Below, in pieces: positions 11,401 through 21,900 of a DNA stretch of 64,000 nucleotides. The translations under genes and the position numbers were made by a program. Each line of letters begins with the position of its first letter. Position 1 is the first letter of the stretch. The stretch covers positions 3,305,501-3,369,500 of the forward strand of contig NW_024037057.1 in assembly GCF_015706575.1 (NCBI RefSeq). Reading direction: 5' to 3'. The notes beneath the pieces are model-generated. The model was not told the DNA's origin, made no database searches, and saw nothing but the letters and a program-made list of their open reading frames with translations. The DNA is from Patiria miniata (lineage: Eukaryota; Echinodermata; Asteroidea; Valvatida; Asterinidae).

Positions 11401-12882
11401 AACGATTACTAAAGGTTTGCCGTCTCCGGCAAAATATACACTGCCTAGAAAATTTGCATTTTTTTCCAAATCCACTATCCAGTTTACCAATTACTGATCA
11501 TACCAAAACATGGAGTTAAACAAGAAGACTGTCCGAGGTTGCAAAAGTAATTTTGGAAGTGACCGCATCTGGCTGTACAGTACTACTAAAGTAGTACTAC
11601 TATGATCGCAAGCTCAGAGTCAGAGCTAGCCCGACTGCGTCTGGCCGTACAGTACTATCGCAAGCTCTGTAGTACGGCCAGACGCTCAATGCTTCCAAAA
11701 AGACTGAATTTTTTTCCCCGCTGATGTAGCGATTTTGCTACAGATTTTGATCGAGATTATCTTTTCATCAAGGACACAAATTTCCAAAGTTAAGGTTCTT
11801 AGTCATAGAGCAACTCATACCTTTTCGAAAAAACGATCTTTGGTCTCAATATTTTCATCCATCTGGCCAAAAGACGACTTTTAGTCATCATCTTCCACAA
11901 ATATCGTCCTGAAAATGTCCTCCATGCGATTTCAAAATGGCGGCCGCGTTGTAATGTATGCATTATGCGAGCGTGCTTGGGTAAGATAATGAATATGCAT
12001 CATAGTTTATGACGTTTGTCGGGCGCGCGGCGCGGCTGGCCATACAAACACGAGGTCATGAACTAAATAATGCACATTCAACTACTCGTTTTTGCCGGCT
12101 GCGCTGGCTGTTGGCGCATGACGTCACGCGGAAGCGTAACACCCGATGACTGTTTCATGCACTATTGGTTGCGGTTCCAGTACCAAAGCTGTGATGCGAG
12201 TGGTAAACCTCATATTAGTGCATGAAACAGTCATCGGGTGTTACGCTTCCAACAGCCAGCGCAGCCGGCAAAAACGAGTAGGCCTAGTTGACAGCGATCG
12301 CTCTCTCTGTGCCTGTTAATCGACCGCCATTCATTGTACACAATTTTTTTTGTGCACAAACCAATGGCGGTCCTGGCCAATCCAGCAAGGTTGTCAAGTT
12401 AGCGGTTATTCCTCCTGTTTTCACTGCAATTGTAGGCTGAATCTTCATCGTGGATCGTTTTTTACTTCAAGGACCTGTGTAATGGTTATTCCAGGCAAGT
12501 TTGGGGTGAGTTGCAGTTGCAATTAGTGTGTAACGGGGACAAAATTGAACATTTTCCAAAAAATTTTGCAAATACTACAAGTTACGGGATAAATTCGCTC
12601 CAGCCCTTATAGACAACCCAATGATAAAACTCAGGGCTGGGTAACTCCAGCTAGGCTAATGAAGTCAGAGCTTGCGATAGTACGTACTGTACCGTGTACG
12701 GCCAGATGCAGTCGGGCTAGAAGTGACGGTCCTTTGCTTAAGCTGTCGGTCCAGTTTATAACTTAACTTTACTATCATACTATCAATATTTAAAACAACA
12801 ACAAACCTTTAACTGCGTAGTGCATTCCTCCGATCCCGCTGTAGAATTCCACCACACGCAACCTGGACATGGGCGCAGCCAT
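2354..12882 (-). CDS. TRDMT1: TRDMT1/DNMT2 tRNA (cytosine-5) methyltransferase, complete, 10 coding exons
   Basis: Joined minus-strand exons are 12882-12807, 10500-10379, 9225-9149, 7198-7127, 6383-6318, 5632-5587, 4654-3723, 3228-3171, 2998-2860 and 2466-2354. They total 1701 nt and encode 566 aa with an open frame through every junction. DNMT2 enzymes methylate C38 of certain tRNAs (Asp, Gly, Val) using S-adenosylmethionine. Visible motifs: FYSGIGGMH (motif I, SAM binding, residues 13-21), SPPCQPFTR with catalytic Cys87 (motif IV), ENVQGFE (motif VI, 127-133), GIPNQRLRYF (motif VIII, 163-172), the DNMT2 signature CFTKAYGRYVEGTG (from residue 460), RYFTPREI (motif IX) and LGNSLNVHVV (motif X). 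The human protein is about 391 aa; the excess is nearly all a low-complexity insert in exon 7. It lies downstream of, and in the same direction as, the TBC1D9-like gene. Motif retention suggests an active enzyme. Confidence 0.94.
2860..2998 (-). CDS. TRDMT1: TRDMT1 exon 9
   Basis: Acceptor TTTGTTTGTAG, donor TTTG|GTAAGG. Encodes residues 484-529, including RIRYFTPREITNLHHFPEAF (motif IX region). The frame stays open beyond the donor, but the family sequence resumes only in exon 10. Confidence 0.93.
3171..3228 (-). CDS. TRDMT1: TRDMT1 exon 8 (rest of CFT signature)
   Basis: Acceptor ATATTCAACAG, donor AAA|GTGAGT. Encodes YGRYVEGTGSMLQMNTTTK, completing the DNMT2-specific CFTKAYGRY signature begun in exon 7. 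Confidence 0.94.
3723..4654 (-). CDS. TRDMT1: TRDMT1 exon 7 (motif VIII, long Cys/Ser/Glu-rich insert, start of CFT motif)
   Basis: A 932-nt exon, acceptor CTGCGACAG, donor GGC|GTGAGT. It opens with EFLLSPTHFGIPNQRLRYF (motif VIII) and closes with DCRTRCFTKA. Between them, roughly residues 185-415 are hydrophilic, rich in Ser, Glu, Asp and Thr, with about fifteen scattered cysteines including HCRCC. Two related blocks, EISGHHEGSCSSEITN and DISGHEGSRSDTISN, show an internal duplication. Vertebrate DNMT2 has a much shorter linker here. The frame is open throughout, so it reads as coding, probably a disordered loop. Confidence 0.9.
4795..5450. mobile_element. Element R, interrupted copy
   Basis: The left part (4795-5025) and right end (5385-5450) match one family whose intact copies are at 21485-21854 and 32453-32821. 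Shared marks are ACCAGAAACCG ends, a GCAGCAGGATTCC block and TATGGCCTC-like text. About 350 bp between the parts is unrelated and may be a later insertion. TRDMT1 intron 6 (4655-5586). Confidence 0.6.
5587..5632 (-). CDS. TRDMT1: TRDMT1 exon 6 (46-nt micro-exon)
   Basis: A short exon in no long ORF. Acceptor AAATACAG, donor CAG|GTTTGT; it encodes NHLVQTLAQCKYTYQ. It is required because exon 5 ends in phase 2 and exon 7 begins in phase 0, and the peptide matches the family segment just before EFLLSP. Confidence 0.9.
5706..6231. mobile_element. TTAA-flanked element, family P, copy 1
   Basis: Begins AGGGAATATACAACATTTGC and ends with a similar inverted end ATTCCCT; flanked by TTAA on both sides. 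It holds an inner palindrome centred on GGCC near 5885 and an inverted pair GGTTCCCT / CAGGGAACC. TRDMT1 intron 5. Confidence 0.8.
6318..6383 (-). CDS. TRDMT1: TRDMT1 exon 5 (motif VI)
   Basis: Acceptor CTTGTCAAAG, donor AAG|GTATGT. Encodes LAKLPNYILVENVQGFETSH. The ENV triplet is motif VI, whose Glu127 contacts the target cytosine. Confidence 0.94.
6438..6978. mobile_element. TTAA-flanked element, family Q, copy 1
   Basis: Ends carry TCATCATTTG / CAAATGATGGA inverted repeats and TTAA flanks. Contains TTTCCAACG...CGTTGGAAA hairpin arms around 6594-6629. Other copies at 20013-20520, 51061-51611 and, truncated, near 14860-15090 and 62063-62231. Confidence 0.8.
7127..7198 (-). CDS. TRDMT1: TRDMT1 exon 4
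   Basis: Acceptor TTTGTTTCAG, donor CG|GTGAGT. Encodes VGLKGDINDPRTQSFFHLLE and the following MLP, matching the DNMT2 segment just after the catalytic loop. Confidence 0.94.
7325..7640 (+). repeat. tRNA-derived SINE, family 1, copy 1
   Basis: A tRNA-like head with B box GGGTTCGAGTCC, then the family body CTTGGGCAAGGCACTTTAC and CCCAGGAGTGAATGGGTACC. TRDMT1 intron 3 (7199-9148). Confidence 0.8.
7908..8200 (+). repeat. tRNA-derived SINE, family 1, copy 2
   Basis: B box GGGTTCGAACCC, then TTGGGCAAGACATTTTAC and CCCAGGAGTATAAATGGGTA, and the GTGAACAGGGGTAATAATTG tail block. Same orientation as copy 1. Confidence 0.82.
8303..9114. mobile_element. TIR element S
   Basis: Inverted ends CATAGAGCAAGGACCCAAGG and CCTTGGGTCCTTGCTCTATG about 810 bp apart, with no coding capacity seen. 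It lies just 35 bp from TRDMT1 exon 3. Confidence 0.7.
9149..9225 (-). CDS. TRDMT1: TRDMT1 exon 3 (catalytic cysteine)
   Basis: Acceptor TTTGACAG, donor AG|GTAATG. Encodes residues 67-91 plus part of R92, including ITLEEFNEW and SPPCQPFTR. Cys87 is the nucleophile of C5-cytosine methyltransferases. Confidence 0.95.
9275..9345 (-). repeat. tRNA-like sequence (SINE head or tRNA pseudogene)
   Basis: On the minus strand: GGGCTGGATAGCTCAGTTGG with a near-perfect A box, an anticodon-like stem CCGGA...TCTGG and B box GGTTCAAA. The T stem does not pair well, so a functional tRNA is unlikely. Confidence 0.55.
9610..10123. mobile_element. TTAA-flanked element, family P, copy 2
   Basis: AGGGAATATACATCATTTGC / GTTGTATATTCCCT ends with TTAA on both sides; reverse orientation to copies 1 and 3. 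It carries a perfect palindrome centred on CGGCCG near 9950. TRDMT1 intron 2. Confidence 0.82.
10379..10500 (-). CDS. TRDMT1: TRDMT1 exon 2
   Basis: Acceptor TTATTTCAG, donor CAG|GTAAAA. Encodes residues 26-66, including VVAAIDINDLANKVYKHNFP, the DNMT2 motif II region. Enters in phase 1 and leaves in phase 0. Confidence 0.94.
10585..10805. mobile_element. TIR element H, intact copy
   Basis: Inverted ends AATGCTGCACCCTGACGC and GCGTCAGGTTGCAACATT, with no insert. It is the unfilled counterpart of the copy at 52690-53305. Confidence 0.75.
10883..11443. mobile_element. TIR element Z, copy 1, with tRNA-like segment
   Basis: Ends TAGTGGATATTTTGCCGG / CCGGCAAAATATACACTG, with subterminal GGCAAACTAACGATTACTAA repeated at the far end. 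Inside at about 11033-11102 is a tRNA-like stretch (TGGTGTAATGG, GTTCGATTCC). A close copy is at 59648-60210. TRDMT1 intron 1. Confidence 0.8.
11560..12725. mobile_element. TIR element E with a Mutator-like element nested in it
   Basis: Outer inverted pieces CTAGCCCGACTGCGTCTGG / CCAGATGCAGTCGGGCTAG (about 11623 and 12700) flank a rearranged copy (about 12075-12656) of the long-TIR element seen at 56757-58378. Within it, 12078-12283 is a large hairpin made by an inverted duplication. TRDMT1 intron 1, next to exon 1. Confidence 0.65.
12807..12882 (-). CDS. TRDMT1: TRDMT1 exon 1 (start codon, motif I)
   Basis: ATG at 12882; a second in-frame ATG four codons later (12870) is the alternative start. 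It encodes MAAPMSRLRVVEFYSGIGGM and a few more residues, ending AAAG|GTTTGT in phase 1. FYSGIGGMH is the SAM-binding motif I. The first ATG sits in a GC-richer patch and gives an N-terminus close to the family length. Confidence 0.92.
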
Positions 12883-13060
12883 GTTGAATTGGTTAAACCA
12901 CAACAATTGGTGGCGCTCTTACCCCGGGTTGCGGACCAGAAATTAGATACGTTGTCTGATGCATGCACAGCAGACCTGTTTCTTGTTCTGTGCTGTTATA
13001 AATCCCCCACTTCAAAAAAAATAAGGAAAATACTCAAAACTCTCCAAGGTGATTGAGACA
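12883..13060 (-). promoter_or_regulatory. Probable TRDMT1 promoter / 5' UTR region
   Basis: Non-repetitive sequence immediately upstream of the TRDMT1 ATG, before the next repeat-rich stretch. It has no clear TATA box. The call rests on position only. Confidence 0.35.
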
Positions 13061-13473
13061 CACATCAAATTGAAACTGATTTCATCATCTTTCATTTTCT
13101 GTTCATTTTTGGGGGGTAATCAGATGACTTTTGGGGGAATTTTCCATCCAAATATGATCCCCCCAAACTTAGTCGTGAAGACAATCATCATTGAGAAATG
13201 ATGCCCACACACCTAGAAGACCCAATTTCATCCGAATTTCACAGAACTAGGAACAATCCTTTTCACGGCTTCCACAACTCTTTTTTTTACAAACCCACAA
13301 GTTCAGGGCCCACAAAATGCTCTAATAGCAAAAAAAAAAATGTGAGGGCATGCAAAATCATGATTTGGCCCACGTAATTTCTTGCCTTTATACCCGCCTG
13401 CAACCTTTTGCATTTTCACAGAAATCTTTCAGCAGAAATGGTCATGGTGGATAGTTGACCAATACATTTTGGG
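13061..13473. other. Intergenic stretch upstream of TRDMT1
   Basis: No gene, repeat structure or RNA gene recognised; short A and G runs only. Confidence 0.4.
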
Positions 13474-14117
13474 CGGTCGTGTAGTTTAGGACCCTGTTTC
13501 ATATGACATGTATAAGAGAATGAAAAGACCCTTTACGTTCTTGGACATAATACCTAAACATTTGGCGATGATACAAGCAGGAAAAGTCACTATATGTGTT
13601 TGGAATCATCTAAATAGTTCGCTGAGATACCATGTTGATTATCAGCTAGCTTCCCGTACCATTTTAACTTATAAGATCTTATAAGGTTCTTATAAGAATC
13701 TTATAAGATTCTTGTAAATGAGTAAGAATCTTATAAGATTCTTACAAGTGAGTAAGAATATGTTAAGATTCTTATAACATATTTTCAAGTCAGAATATCT
13801 TCTGATAGCTTCTTATTGTTGCTGAGGAATTCTTATAAGAGACCAAAGTTTGAGTCAGAATGTTTAAGAATTCTTATAAGAAACCCTTTGAGTAAGAACT
13901 TGGTAGGGGGTCTCTATAAGAAACTTTGTCAGGAGGATTATGTTAATAAGCTGGCTGCTAATGGGCCACAAGTAGGTCACATGACACAGTGACCTTGCAT
14001 TCCAGAGACAAACAGTCTTTCTACAACAATTAGTAATTGTTGTAGAAAGAGGGCAGGGTTTGACTCATGAACGGAACTTGTAAAACATTAGAGGTGTCCT
14101 GAACTACACGATCACCA
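13474..14117. mobile_element. TIR element T with internal palindrome array
   Basis: Ends GGTCGTGTAGTTTAGGA and TCCTGAACTACACGATC are inverted repeats. Inside are an array of TCTTATAAGA-type palindromes (13668-13880) and a separate perfect hairpin CTTTCTACAACAATTA / TAATTGTTGTAGAAAG (14017-14050). Confidence 0.65.
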
Positions 14118-15398
14118 CATTTTGTCGGAGCTTGCTTTAAAACAAATGTTCTGAGAGATAGTTCATACAATACACCAATAGATTGTTTCTGCATGTCCAA
14201 TATATTTCAATAAACAGGGACTACTCAATAAATCTTCACTTTTTGATGCTCACTTTTCTTGTTTATGAGATATATCTTTCACTGCCTACATGAAAATAAT
14301 ACACTGCTTTTCATACATTACTCCTTGGAACTTTGTTGTGAAGAGATTGATAAATATAAAAAGCACACAGGGTTTATTCTGCTACACATGATTCCAAAAA
14401 ATCATTACTTTAATATTTACACCGTTTGCAAACCAAATAAATGCTGATAATTAATCCCCCCCCAAAAAAAGTTCTTTTGTTCTGCTGCTCTACAACCCCG
14501 ACCCCAGGTTAACAAAATTTCTACATTTCAAAATAATATTTTTAATAGTTATTTTTTTTGTACATATTCAAAGAAATATACAGAGTGAGACAACATATAA
14601 AGCATTCACAGTAGTTCACAGTAAGACTACTAAAATTGTCCCAAGATCCGATGCTTTGGCAAAGCATAATTTGACAAATGTTTGTCTGCTTTTCGTTTTC
14701 AAAACTTTGAAATACGTATCCGAGCAAACTCCAAAATTTTCTTGTCTTGATTTTTACGACATTTCAAAACATTTCTTCTTGTTAAATTTCCAAAAACTTT
14801 CATAATTTGCCTCAGAAATTGCAACTTTATCCATTTTTTTTAATGGTTGGGTAACTACATCATTTGTCATTTGTGCTTTTGTTTTTCGTTTGAAGCAACA
14901 AAAGTGCTAAACTAAACTAAATTGATGAAGTTTTAGATCCGTGAGTGCTGTTTATTCCGTGAAAAAAAAAAACTTCTAGAATCTGATATCAATTCAAAAT
15001 TTGCAGAGTCAAGTTTTGAATTGTGCCCGAAATCAGCATCCGGGACACGTTTTCACTCAGCCGATTTCAGCTGCGTGATGTCACGAACTCAACTGTTTTT
15101 GGGGTTGGTTGGTCCCATGACCCCTGTACCCCCCCCCCCCCCCAACCAACCAAAAAAAATCCCCCCCTCCCCCTCTTTAAAGGCCTCTTGGTCAAGGAAT
15201 ACATTTGTCAACTGTGACATAGCTATGTTATACAAATATTCGGAGGCTCTGAGTGGAATGGGAGGAATATTATCGCAAGGTAAAAATCTAGACTTCTATT
15301 TCAGGAAGCGAAACCGAGTGAAATGGAAAAGTCCAGATTTTACCGAGCGATACTATTCCTCCCATTTCACAATATACAGCCACACAATATTTGTTCTA
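14118..15398. other. Intergenic AT-rich sequence with element Q fragment
   Basis: No gene seen. Bases 14860-15090 resemble one end of family Q (CATCATTTGTCATTTGTGC, GAAGCAACAAAAGTGCT). A poly-C run is at 15129-15143. An imperfect inverted pair around 15255-15372 (GGGAGGAATA...TATTCCTCCC) marks another small element. Confidence 0.45.
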
Positions 15399-15756
15399 TA
15401 TAACTGACATACAGATCCTTGTCATTTGATTTAGTTAAAATGAACTTCTATTAACAAAATTGGTTGGAAATGTATTTCTCTCTTCCAAACCACCCCTTCA
15501 CGAAATGTTTGAACCCAACTCTGTAGCTACTGGCTCTTGGGAACAATACGCGCTACGCGCAACGCTCACACCAGCATGCATTTGCACACACATACCGCGC
15601 CATGGAACAAGAATGATCCTAACTGTTGAATAGTAAATCCCATTCCCCATGGGCGGATAGCACTTTTTGAGCCCCGGCGTGAATGGGAGCAATAACGAAT
15701 GCCACGTGATGTAAGTTAAACTAATCAAATGACAAGGATCTCTATGTCAGTTATAT
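15399..15756. mobile_element. TIR element V
   Basis: Inverted ends TATAACTGACATACAGATCC and GGATCTCTATGTCAGTTATA, with ATCAAATGACAAGGATC inside both. About 355 bp, non-coding. Confidence 0.7.
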
Positions 15757-16824
15757 AATTAAAGATGGCCTAACTTGCAACTTGCAGAAATATTCTTCTA
15801 AGTTTAAGCAACAGCTACTGACGACGGATTGACTACAATCATTACTTAATTCAAAGAAGAAAAAAAATAATAACTGGCAATTTAAGAAAGCTTTTTACAT
15901 CTACATTGCACTTTGTGTCATAATCTGATCAATTACAAACCGCCACGGATGTCATTGGATGTAATTTTGCCTGAAAATTGGGTCCTGCAACTTCATCTTG
16001 AAATCTCTAAAACTGCGATCTCTATATGCAAAATTGATTTCTACTCATTTTAAACAAATTTGGACTGTTTTGATACATTTTATACAAATTGAGATTTTGT
16101 TAATATATTTTTATGTAATCATTGTTTCTAGTTTTTAAAAGTCTCTGACAAAAGATTTGTACACATTGTTTTGTTCATTTTGGAATATATTTTTTTCTTA
16201 ATCATCATTTCTGCCAGCGTTTTCTATCCTAAAAAACAAGGGTCTTAGCTTTTCATACAAAGCTAACATAACCTACGAGAATTTTTAAAAAGGCAAGATC
16301 GCAACTTTGTCAATTGTGCATTTTTTGTGCAGATTAAATTTTGCAAGTTATTTTCTCCAAGTTAATTGGAACTAGGTATGTACTAAATTAGAGTGCTCAT
16401 CCGCATGTGGCAATTCCCCTGAACAAAATTAAGGATGTGACTTTGCATTTAATTCTGTAAATATTTAGCAAATAATTTAAACATTTTTCAATTCTTACAT
16501 TTTGCCGGTTCCACGGAGCTGCCAACAACCACAGAAATATTTGCTTAACAGCAAAAATGGGTTACCAGCCAAACTGTCATCAGTGTTTATGGCTTGTGAC
16601 TGGTACTCTGTGGCTTTTTGCTAAGCGAGATTTTCGGCTTTGGCAGCTGCGTGAAATTTGGCCCAGACTGAGTGTCGAAAACTGCTAGATGCTTGTTAGT
16701 TTCACACACAGAGATTTGGCTCAATTAACTATCAAACAAGCATCCTCTAACTGGCCAAGGTGCGAACTAGCACACACATAATTACAACTGATTTAAGAAA
16801 TGATTAGCAATTACAGAAACAAGC
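15757..16824. other. Intergenic AT-rich sequence
   Basis: No gene recognised. A weak inverted pair AGCTGCCAA / TTGGCAGCT near 16517 and 16640 may bound another small element. Confidence 0.4.
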
Positions 16825-17693
16825 GGCCGATTTCACAAAACGCCGCGACGTGTCTAAGGAAGACTAACGTGTCTTATTAACTCGCGATTTTACCAAACTT
16901 CAGATGCATTCAACATGTCTTATTATAAGAGTTTAGGCTTTGCATGGTGGAGTATCGGTATCGTTTCGGTTTGCGGTAACACCATGTGGTAATAACTACT
17001 GCTTAGAAGATATTTAGTTCTGAAAAGAACTTGTCCTGCTTATTATCAACTTGCGCTAAAACAACTTGTCTTTGGTCTCAACGTTTCAACTTGCATTAAT
17101 TTAAGTATTGTTTTGGAAATCACTGCACCATATTTTCAAAAAAGACGATCGAGTGTTGGCCTAGAGTGATAGTTTTGTGGAAAACCGCTGTAGAAACAGA
17201 TTTGAAAAGATTTTGCCACGTGTGCAGTTTTGATTAAAATAACCTTATTGACACAATTTAATTATATGCCAACACCTAGTTGACTTTTTAATAAAAATAA
17301 AATACTTTGGGTTCTCGAAATAGAGTTTTGAACCGGAGAGCACGTCATCTAGTCATAAGGGTTTTAATGACTCTATTGAATCTTGTGTAGGTGTACTTTG
17401 CATATGAAATTTAATGAGCAGGTAAATGTTTTCAGGGGAAGTTTGCATTCTATGTCCAGGAGCGGGAAATTGGTTTTGCATGTTTCTTTTCATCGACCGT
17501 TTCGTGAAGCGCTAAAACAGACACAAAACAGACATCAAATTGGTAATTTCATTGGTAATTTTGATGCGTCTTGCTTAAGATGGGTTTAGTGAAATCAGTC
17601 TTAGTAGCTAGGATCGATCTACATGTAAGAGCGGGGGCTCGTATCAAGTCCTTACGTGAGTTGTAAGACAAGACGAGTTTCGTGAAATCGGCC
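16825..17693. mobile_element. TIR element U
   Basis: Inverted ends GGCCGATTTCACAAAAC and GTTTCGTGAAATCGGCC about 870 bp apart, with ACGTGTCTTA / TGTAAGACA-like subterminal matches. No coding sequence. Confidence 0.65.
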
Positions 17694-18135
17694 CCAGGTC
17701 CATATATGTGACCCGTCACAACAAAATGAGCGATTAGGCCGGACTTTTTAAGAACTGAGGTATTTATATATCTAGATTCTGCTGAACAAGAGCTTTCCAA
17801 TGGTATACAACATTTAGGGGTACTGAGTTCGGTAAGGCGGGATCGCTAAAAATGTGTCCGGGATTAAAGTTGCCATTAAGTTGCAGACAGAAAGCTTCAC
17901 TTTGTTACATGCAGTAACCAGAGTTGACACTATGTGGCATGTTGACTGACCTCTATGGACTGGCTGCTATGTGCTACTTGGATAACGCGCCTTGAAGCAA
18001 AGATTCCGCCATCTTGCTTCCCCAAACGTCACATTCTGCAGTTGCGTTTTTTTCTTTACATTTATAAATGTACACTTGCATGAAGTATTAAATAGTCAAA
18101 TAAAACCTACGTTGTAACTGTAGGAATTCACATCA
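17694..18135 (-). other. Probable 3' UTR / downstream region of TBC1D9-like gene
   Basis: Sequence directly after the stop codon. No convincing minus-strand AATAAA is visible nearby, so the transcript end is not placed. Confidence 0.4.
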
Positions 18136-18903
18136 TTACAATGACATGCTGACATCGCTCATTTGTCTCTGCAGCGACCGGCCCTGCCGGAAACCCTCCA
18201 CCAACCGAAGAACGTCTGGCCGCTCCTCGAAGAACTCCACGATGGCCGACTCGGTCAGCATGGAAGCCAGGAACTGCTCGAACGTGATCTCCCAGGCGGG
18301 CTCGCTTCTGCCACCGTTTCCCGCGACCGGCAGAGTCTTGGGTCTGCTGGGGCTCGCCTTTGCACGACTCGGCGACTCCCCGGCACCCGTGTTTAGTTGG
18401 TGGGCGGCGTCCCCTGATCTGGATAGAAGCGTGTCTTTTGGTTGATCGACACCTTCCGCGACCACGTCGGGGCTGACGTGGATATCGGCCATGGCGTCGG
18501 CTAATTCCATTTCAAGCGAGTCTCCGCCTGCTTTCCAGTCAGTCCCGGAGCTTGGAGACAAGTTTAGATCTTTCGCTTCGGTTTTTTTATCCTCACCAAC
18601 ATCATCGGAATCAAGGCTGGAAGCCTCAGCCCCTCTCAACCCGATCAACCCAGGAACCGTCTCTGCTCCTGATGACCTTTCGGGAATTTCGGATCCACTG
18701 GCGGTGACCTCCGAGCTCTCACCTCCGTCGAAGCTTTCGGTCAGCTCGGATCCCGTCGGCGTTCCCTTCTTGAACTTCTTGCCGACCTCCCCCAGCTCGA
18801 AGAGCAAGGAGCCGACCGTGGCGATGGCTCGGTAGAGTTCCTGCTCCCTGGGGTGGTCGACAAACATGTCGTACATCGTCTTCAACAGCTGAATAAACTG
18901 GTC
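18136..18903 (-). CDS. TBC1D9: TBC1D9-like exon 27 (C-terminus and stop)
   Basis: Acceptor TTTTTGCAG; stop TAA at 18138-18136. Opens with [20 protein letters not shown] and [20 protein letters not shown], has a Ser/Asp/Glu-rich middle, and ends with the conserved [20 protein letters not shown] block. Confidence 0.95.
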   Translation of the reverse strand, partial: DQFIQLLKTMYDMFVDHPREQELYRAIATVGSLLFELGEVGKKFKKGTPTGSELTESFDGGESSEVTASGSEIPERSSGAETVPGLIGLRGAEASSLDSDDVGEDKKTEAKDLNLSPSSGTDWKAGGDSLEMELADAMADIHVSPDVVAEGVDQPKDTLLSRSGDAAHQLNTGAGESPSRAKASPSRPKTLPVAGNGGRSEPAWEITFEQFLASMLTESAIVEFFEERPDVLRLVEGFRQGRSLQRQMSDVSMSL

Positions 18904-21900
18904 CTGCAAAAAGAGAAAGAATTGTCAAAATTTGAACAGTGACTTTGATCCTCATGAACTGGAATCAATCATCTTTTTTTTTTTAGGGTTTTGATGGCTA
19001 CAGGACTGTAGAACCCAGCAAGTAATTGCAATTACTGGAGAGTCAAGTCGGCGCAGTGGTTGCTTTCCTTGCCTTCCATCGCTATGGCCCAGGTTCGATT
19101 CCTGCCCGGACCACATGTGGATTGGGTTTTCAGTCCCTGCCTGATTCCGTGGTTTTCCCCAGAATATTCTTCATGGGTTTTCCTCCCACCTCTAAAACTG
19201 TAATTTCTTCTCATGGCCTTCTCTCTACAGGTTTCTTCAGGCTTGCGAGCTACAGTGCCTAGCGGCGCTTTTGAGGAATCCTTGGTTTCATTACCAGAAA
19301 TAAATAAAATAAAATAAAAATACAATTACCTGGTTGATGCGTGGGACGTGCTTGAAACCTTTCCTCCGTTCTGCTTCTTCCTTTTCCCGCTCCCATTTCC
19401 TGATGTAGTAGCGATATCCTTCCCTCTGCGATTCCATGTCATCCTCTTCTGTTTGACGATTGGAAGAAGGGTGATAGCAAACGAGACTTGAGGTTTCACA
19501 CTTCACAAAGCTACAATCTTTATTCATACCCTCCCACTCCTTGGGAGAGTTTGGCCAAGTGGCGAGGGTTTGTGACTCATGATTGAATGATCAGGGGTTC
19601 GAATCCAGCTGCTGGCCATATGTTGTGTCCCTGGGCAAGCCACTTCACTCCAACCTGCCTCTCTCCACCCAGGAGTATAAATGGGTACCGGTATTAGATG
19701 GGGAGTAACCTGCGATGGACTAGCATCCCATCCAGGGGGGAATAGAAATATTCTCAGTCGTTTCATGCCACTGAAACTGGAGATAAACGCCGGCCTGATG
19801 GGCCACACTGGCTTGTGACAGACTTTACTTTCCTCCCCCATTCCTTAAATATCCACCAGGATGTTTTGTAGACACTGTAATTACGAGTCGTTGCTTCAAT
19901 GGCTTGATTTTTGGGGACCAAAGTTTTGTACCCAAAATCTTTCGTTCAGTAATAACACGATCAGTAAATTTTTAAGGTACAAATGTATTTCAAGGTAACA
20001 TTTAAAGCTTAAAGGTAGAGTAGATCATTTGCAGCTATCCAAAAAGTAACCGACCAAATTATTGTGAAAAAGCTTACTTGGTGTAAAGATAGTAATGACA
20101 CTAAACTCTCTGTGAAATTCCTCCTTCTGGCATGCTGTCATTTTGAAAAAACAACAAAAGAAGGTCCATTTCCAAAGATGTGTCAAGTGACATATTTTTG
20201 GGAATTTCCGTGAATCCGCCCGCATGCGATCTAATGTGTAGTTGGTTTGCAATTGGGCGAATCTGTGAATGGGCGACAATCTGAATGAGAATCATGTCCT
20301 GAATTCTGATTTGGGGACTCTGTCATGAGATCGAGAGGGCACAATTTAAAATATGGCATCCCAACTTTGGAATGTTTGTTCTGTTTTCTTAAAATATACA
20401 GCATTCGCCGAGCTAAAACTTCATTAGGTTAGTTATTAGGCATCCGTGTTTAGATTTTGAGTACCTTTGTTGGTGCAAACAAAGAAAATGCACAATAATG
20501 ACAAATAGCCTACTCTACCTTTCAAAGGTCGACTTTGCTCAAAAGTACTCGTTCAGCAATAGTTCTTGATCAGCTTGTATAATAGTATTAAATCAGGCGA
20601 TTCACAATGTTTGCCAGGAAGAGTTCATTTTTCCCAGTGCATTGTGGGAGATGGTCGACAAATTCACAGCGCGGGACGTTTAAAATTGTTAGTTTTTCTG
20701 GTCAGCAGTTTCGTAAGCGTATGATTCGAGTATCTGGTTGTCCTTTTCTGTTCTTTTTTTTTGAATATGACGTTTTTTTGTAAGGCGGCAGAACCCTATG
20801 CCCCAATCTATAACAAATTAGCTCAAGTTGTCTAACGACGGGCATTGTTTTGTTGACCGTAAAATTGAAAAATGGACTCACCACGTCAAACTCTTAGTGG
20901 TGCACTGCATTGTGAACAGCGGGAATTGTAGAAACAAACATCCTACCTTCCTTTACAGCTGCTGCTTGTTCTCCTTCTAACAAAACCGTCTGAAGCTCGT
21001 CACCTGTTGGATCAAAGACGTCCCCCCTCCCCTCCCCGTCTTCCCCCTCCCTATCTTCCCCCTCCACGTCTTCCCCCACCCCCTCTACATCTTCCTCTTC
21101 CAGTAGGGTCTTCTTGGGGGAGTCCGAGGGCGTCTGACCTGGGGTGTGCTTGGGGGTTTGCTCCGTCTTGTCTTGGCCCTCATCGGTGGACTGGCTGAGC
21201 GGATGTCCCTCCTGACCAATAGGAAACATTGAGAAGTGGATACAAACATCAGGACAAATGTTACGACAGCTGTGATTGGTTCGGCAGAATTTGTTCAAAT
21301 TTTGGCAAGAAACTTGACCTGGGATATTTCGGGTGCAGGATCTGATTGTCTCTGACACAAACTTGGGTGTTGGTCATTCTATAAATTTAGGGTTCAAAGT
21401 GTGACATTTTTCCTGTCCGCGTTACCTTGGTACTTTGCAATTTGCCATTCAAGTATCATTAAGAATGACCTCAAACGATTGTTTAGGCCGAAAAAAAAAG
21501 TCTCCGGTTTCTGGTATGGAGCTTGTCCAAAAAGTGGTGTGGCGACGCGGCTTTTTTTTTTGTTTACCTGACTTTTTTGCTTCAAATGTCGACTGATGAC
21601 TGCAAATGGTGCCCGACTAAACTTAGTGCAAATATATGGGAGTCCAGAGAGGCCACATAAAGCTTATTCTCGATCATAAACCCATCTAAATACACGTTAA
21701 AATTGTGCAGCAGCAGGATTCCAGTCAAACCAGTGAGTTTGGCGGTTTTGAGACATCATCTTTCATTGAAAAAAAACTTTTTCATTTTGCCGACGCGCAT
21801 GGCTACGGCGACGCGCGCGCATACCAGAAACCGGAGACTTTTTTTTTTTGGCCTTATTTGTTGGGTAGGTAGTTCGCTATTCATAATCACTCTTGGAGGA

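Noticed and set aside
18146..18835. Plus-strand ORFs over the last TBC1D9-like exon
   Set aside because: Antisense shadows of the GC-rich coding exon 27, whose minus-strand peptide is clearly the conserved one.
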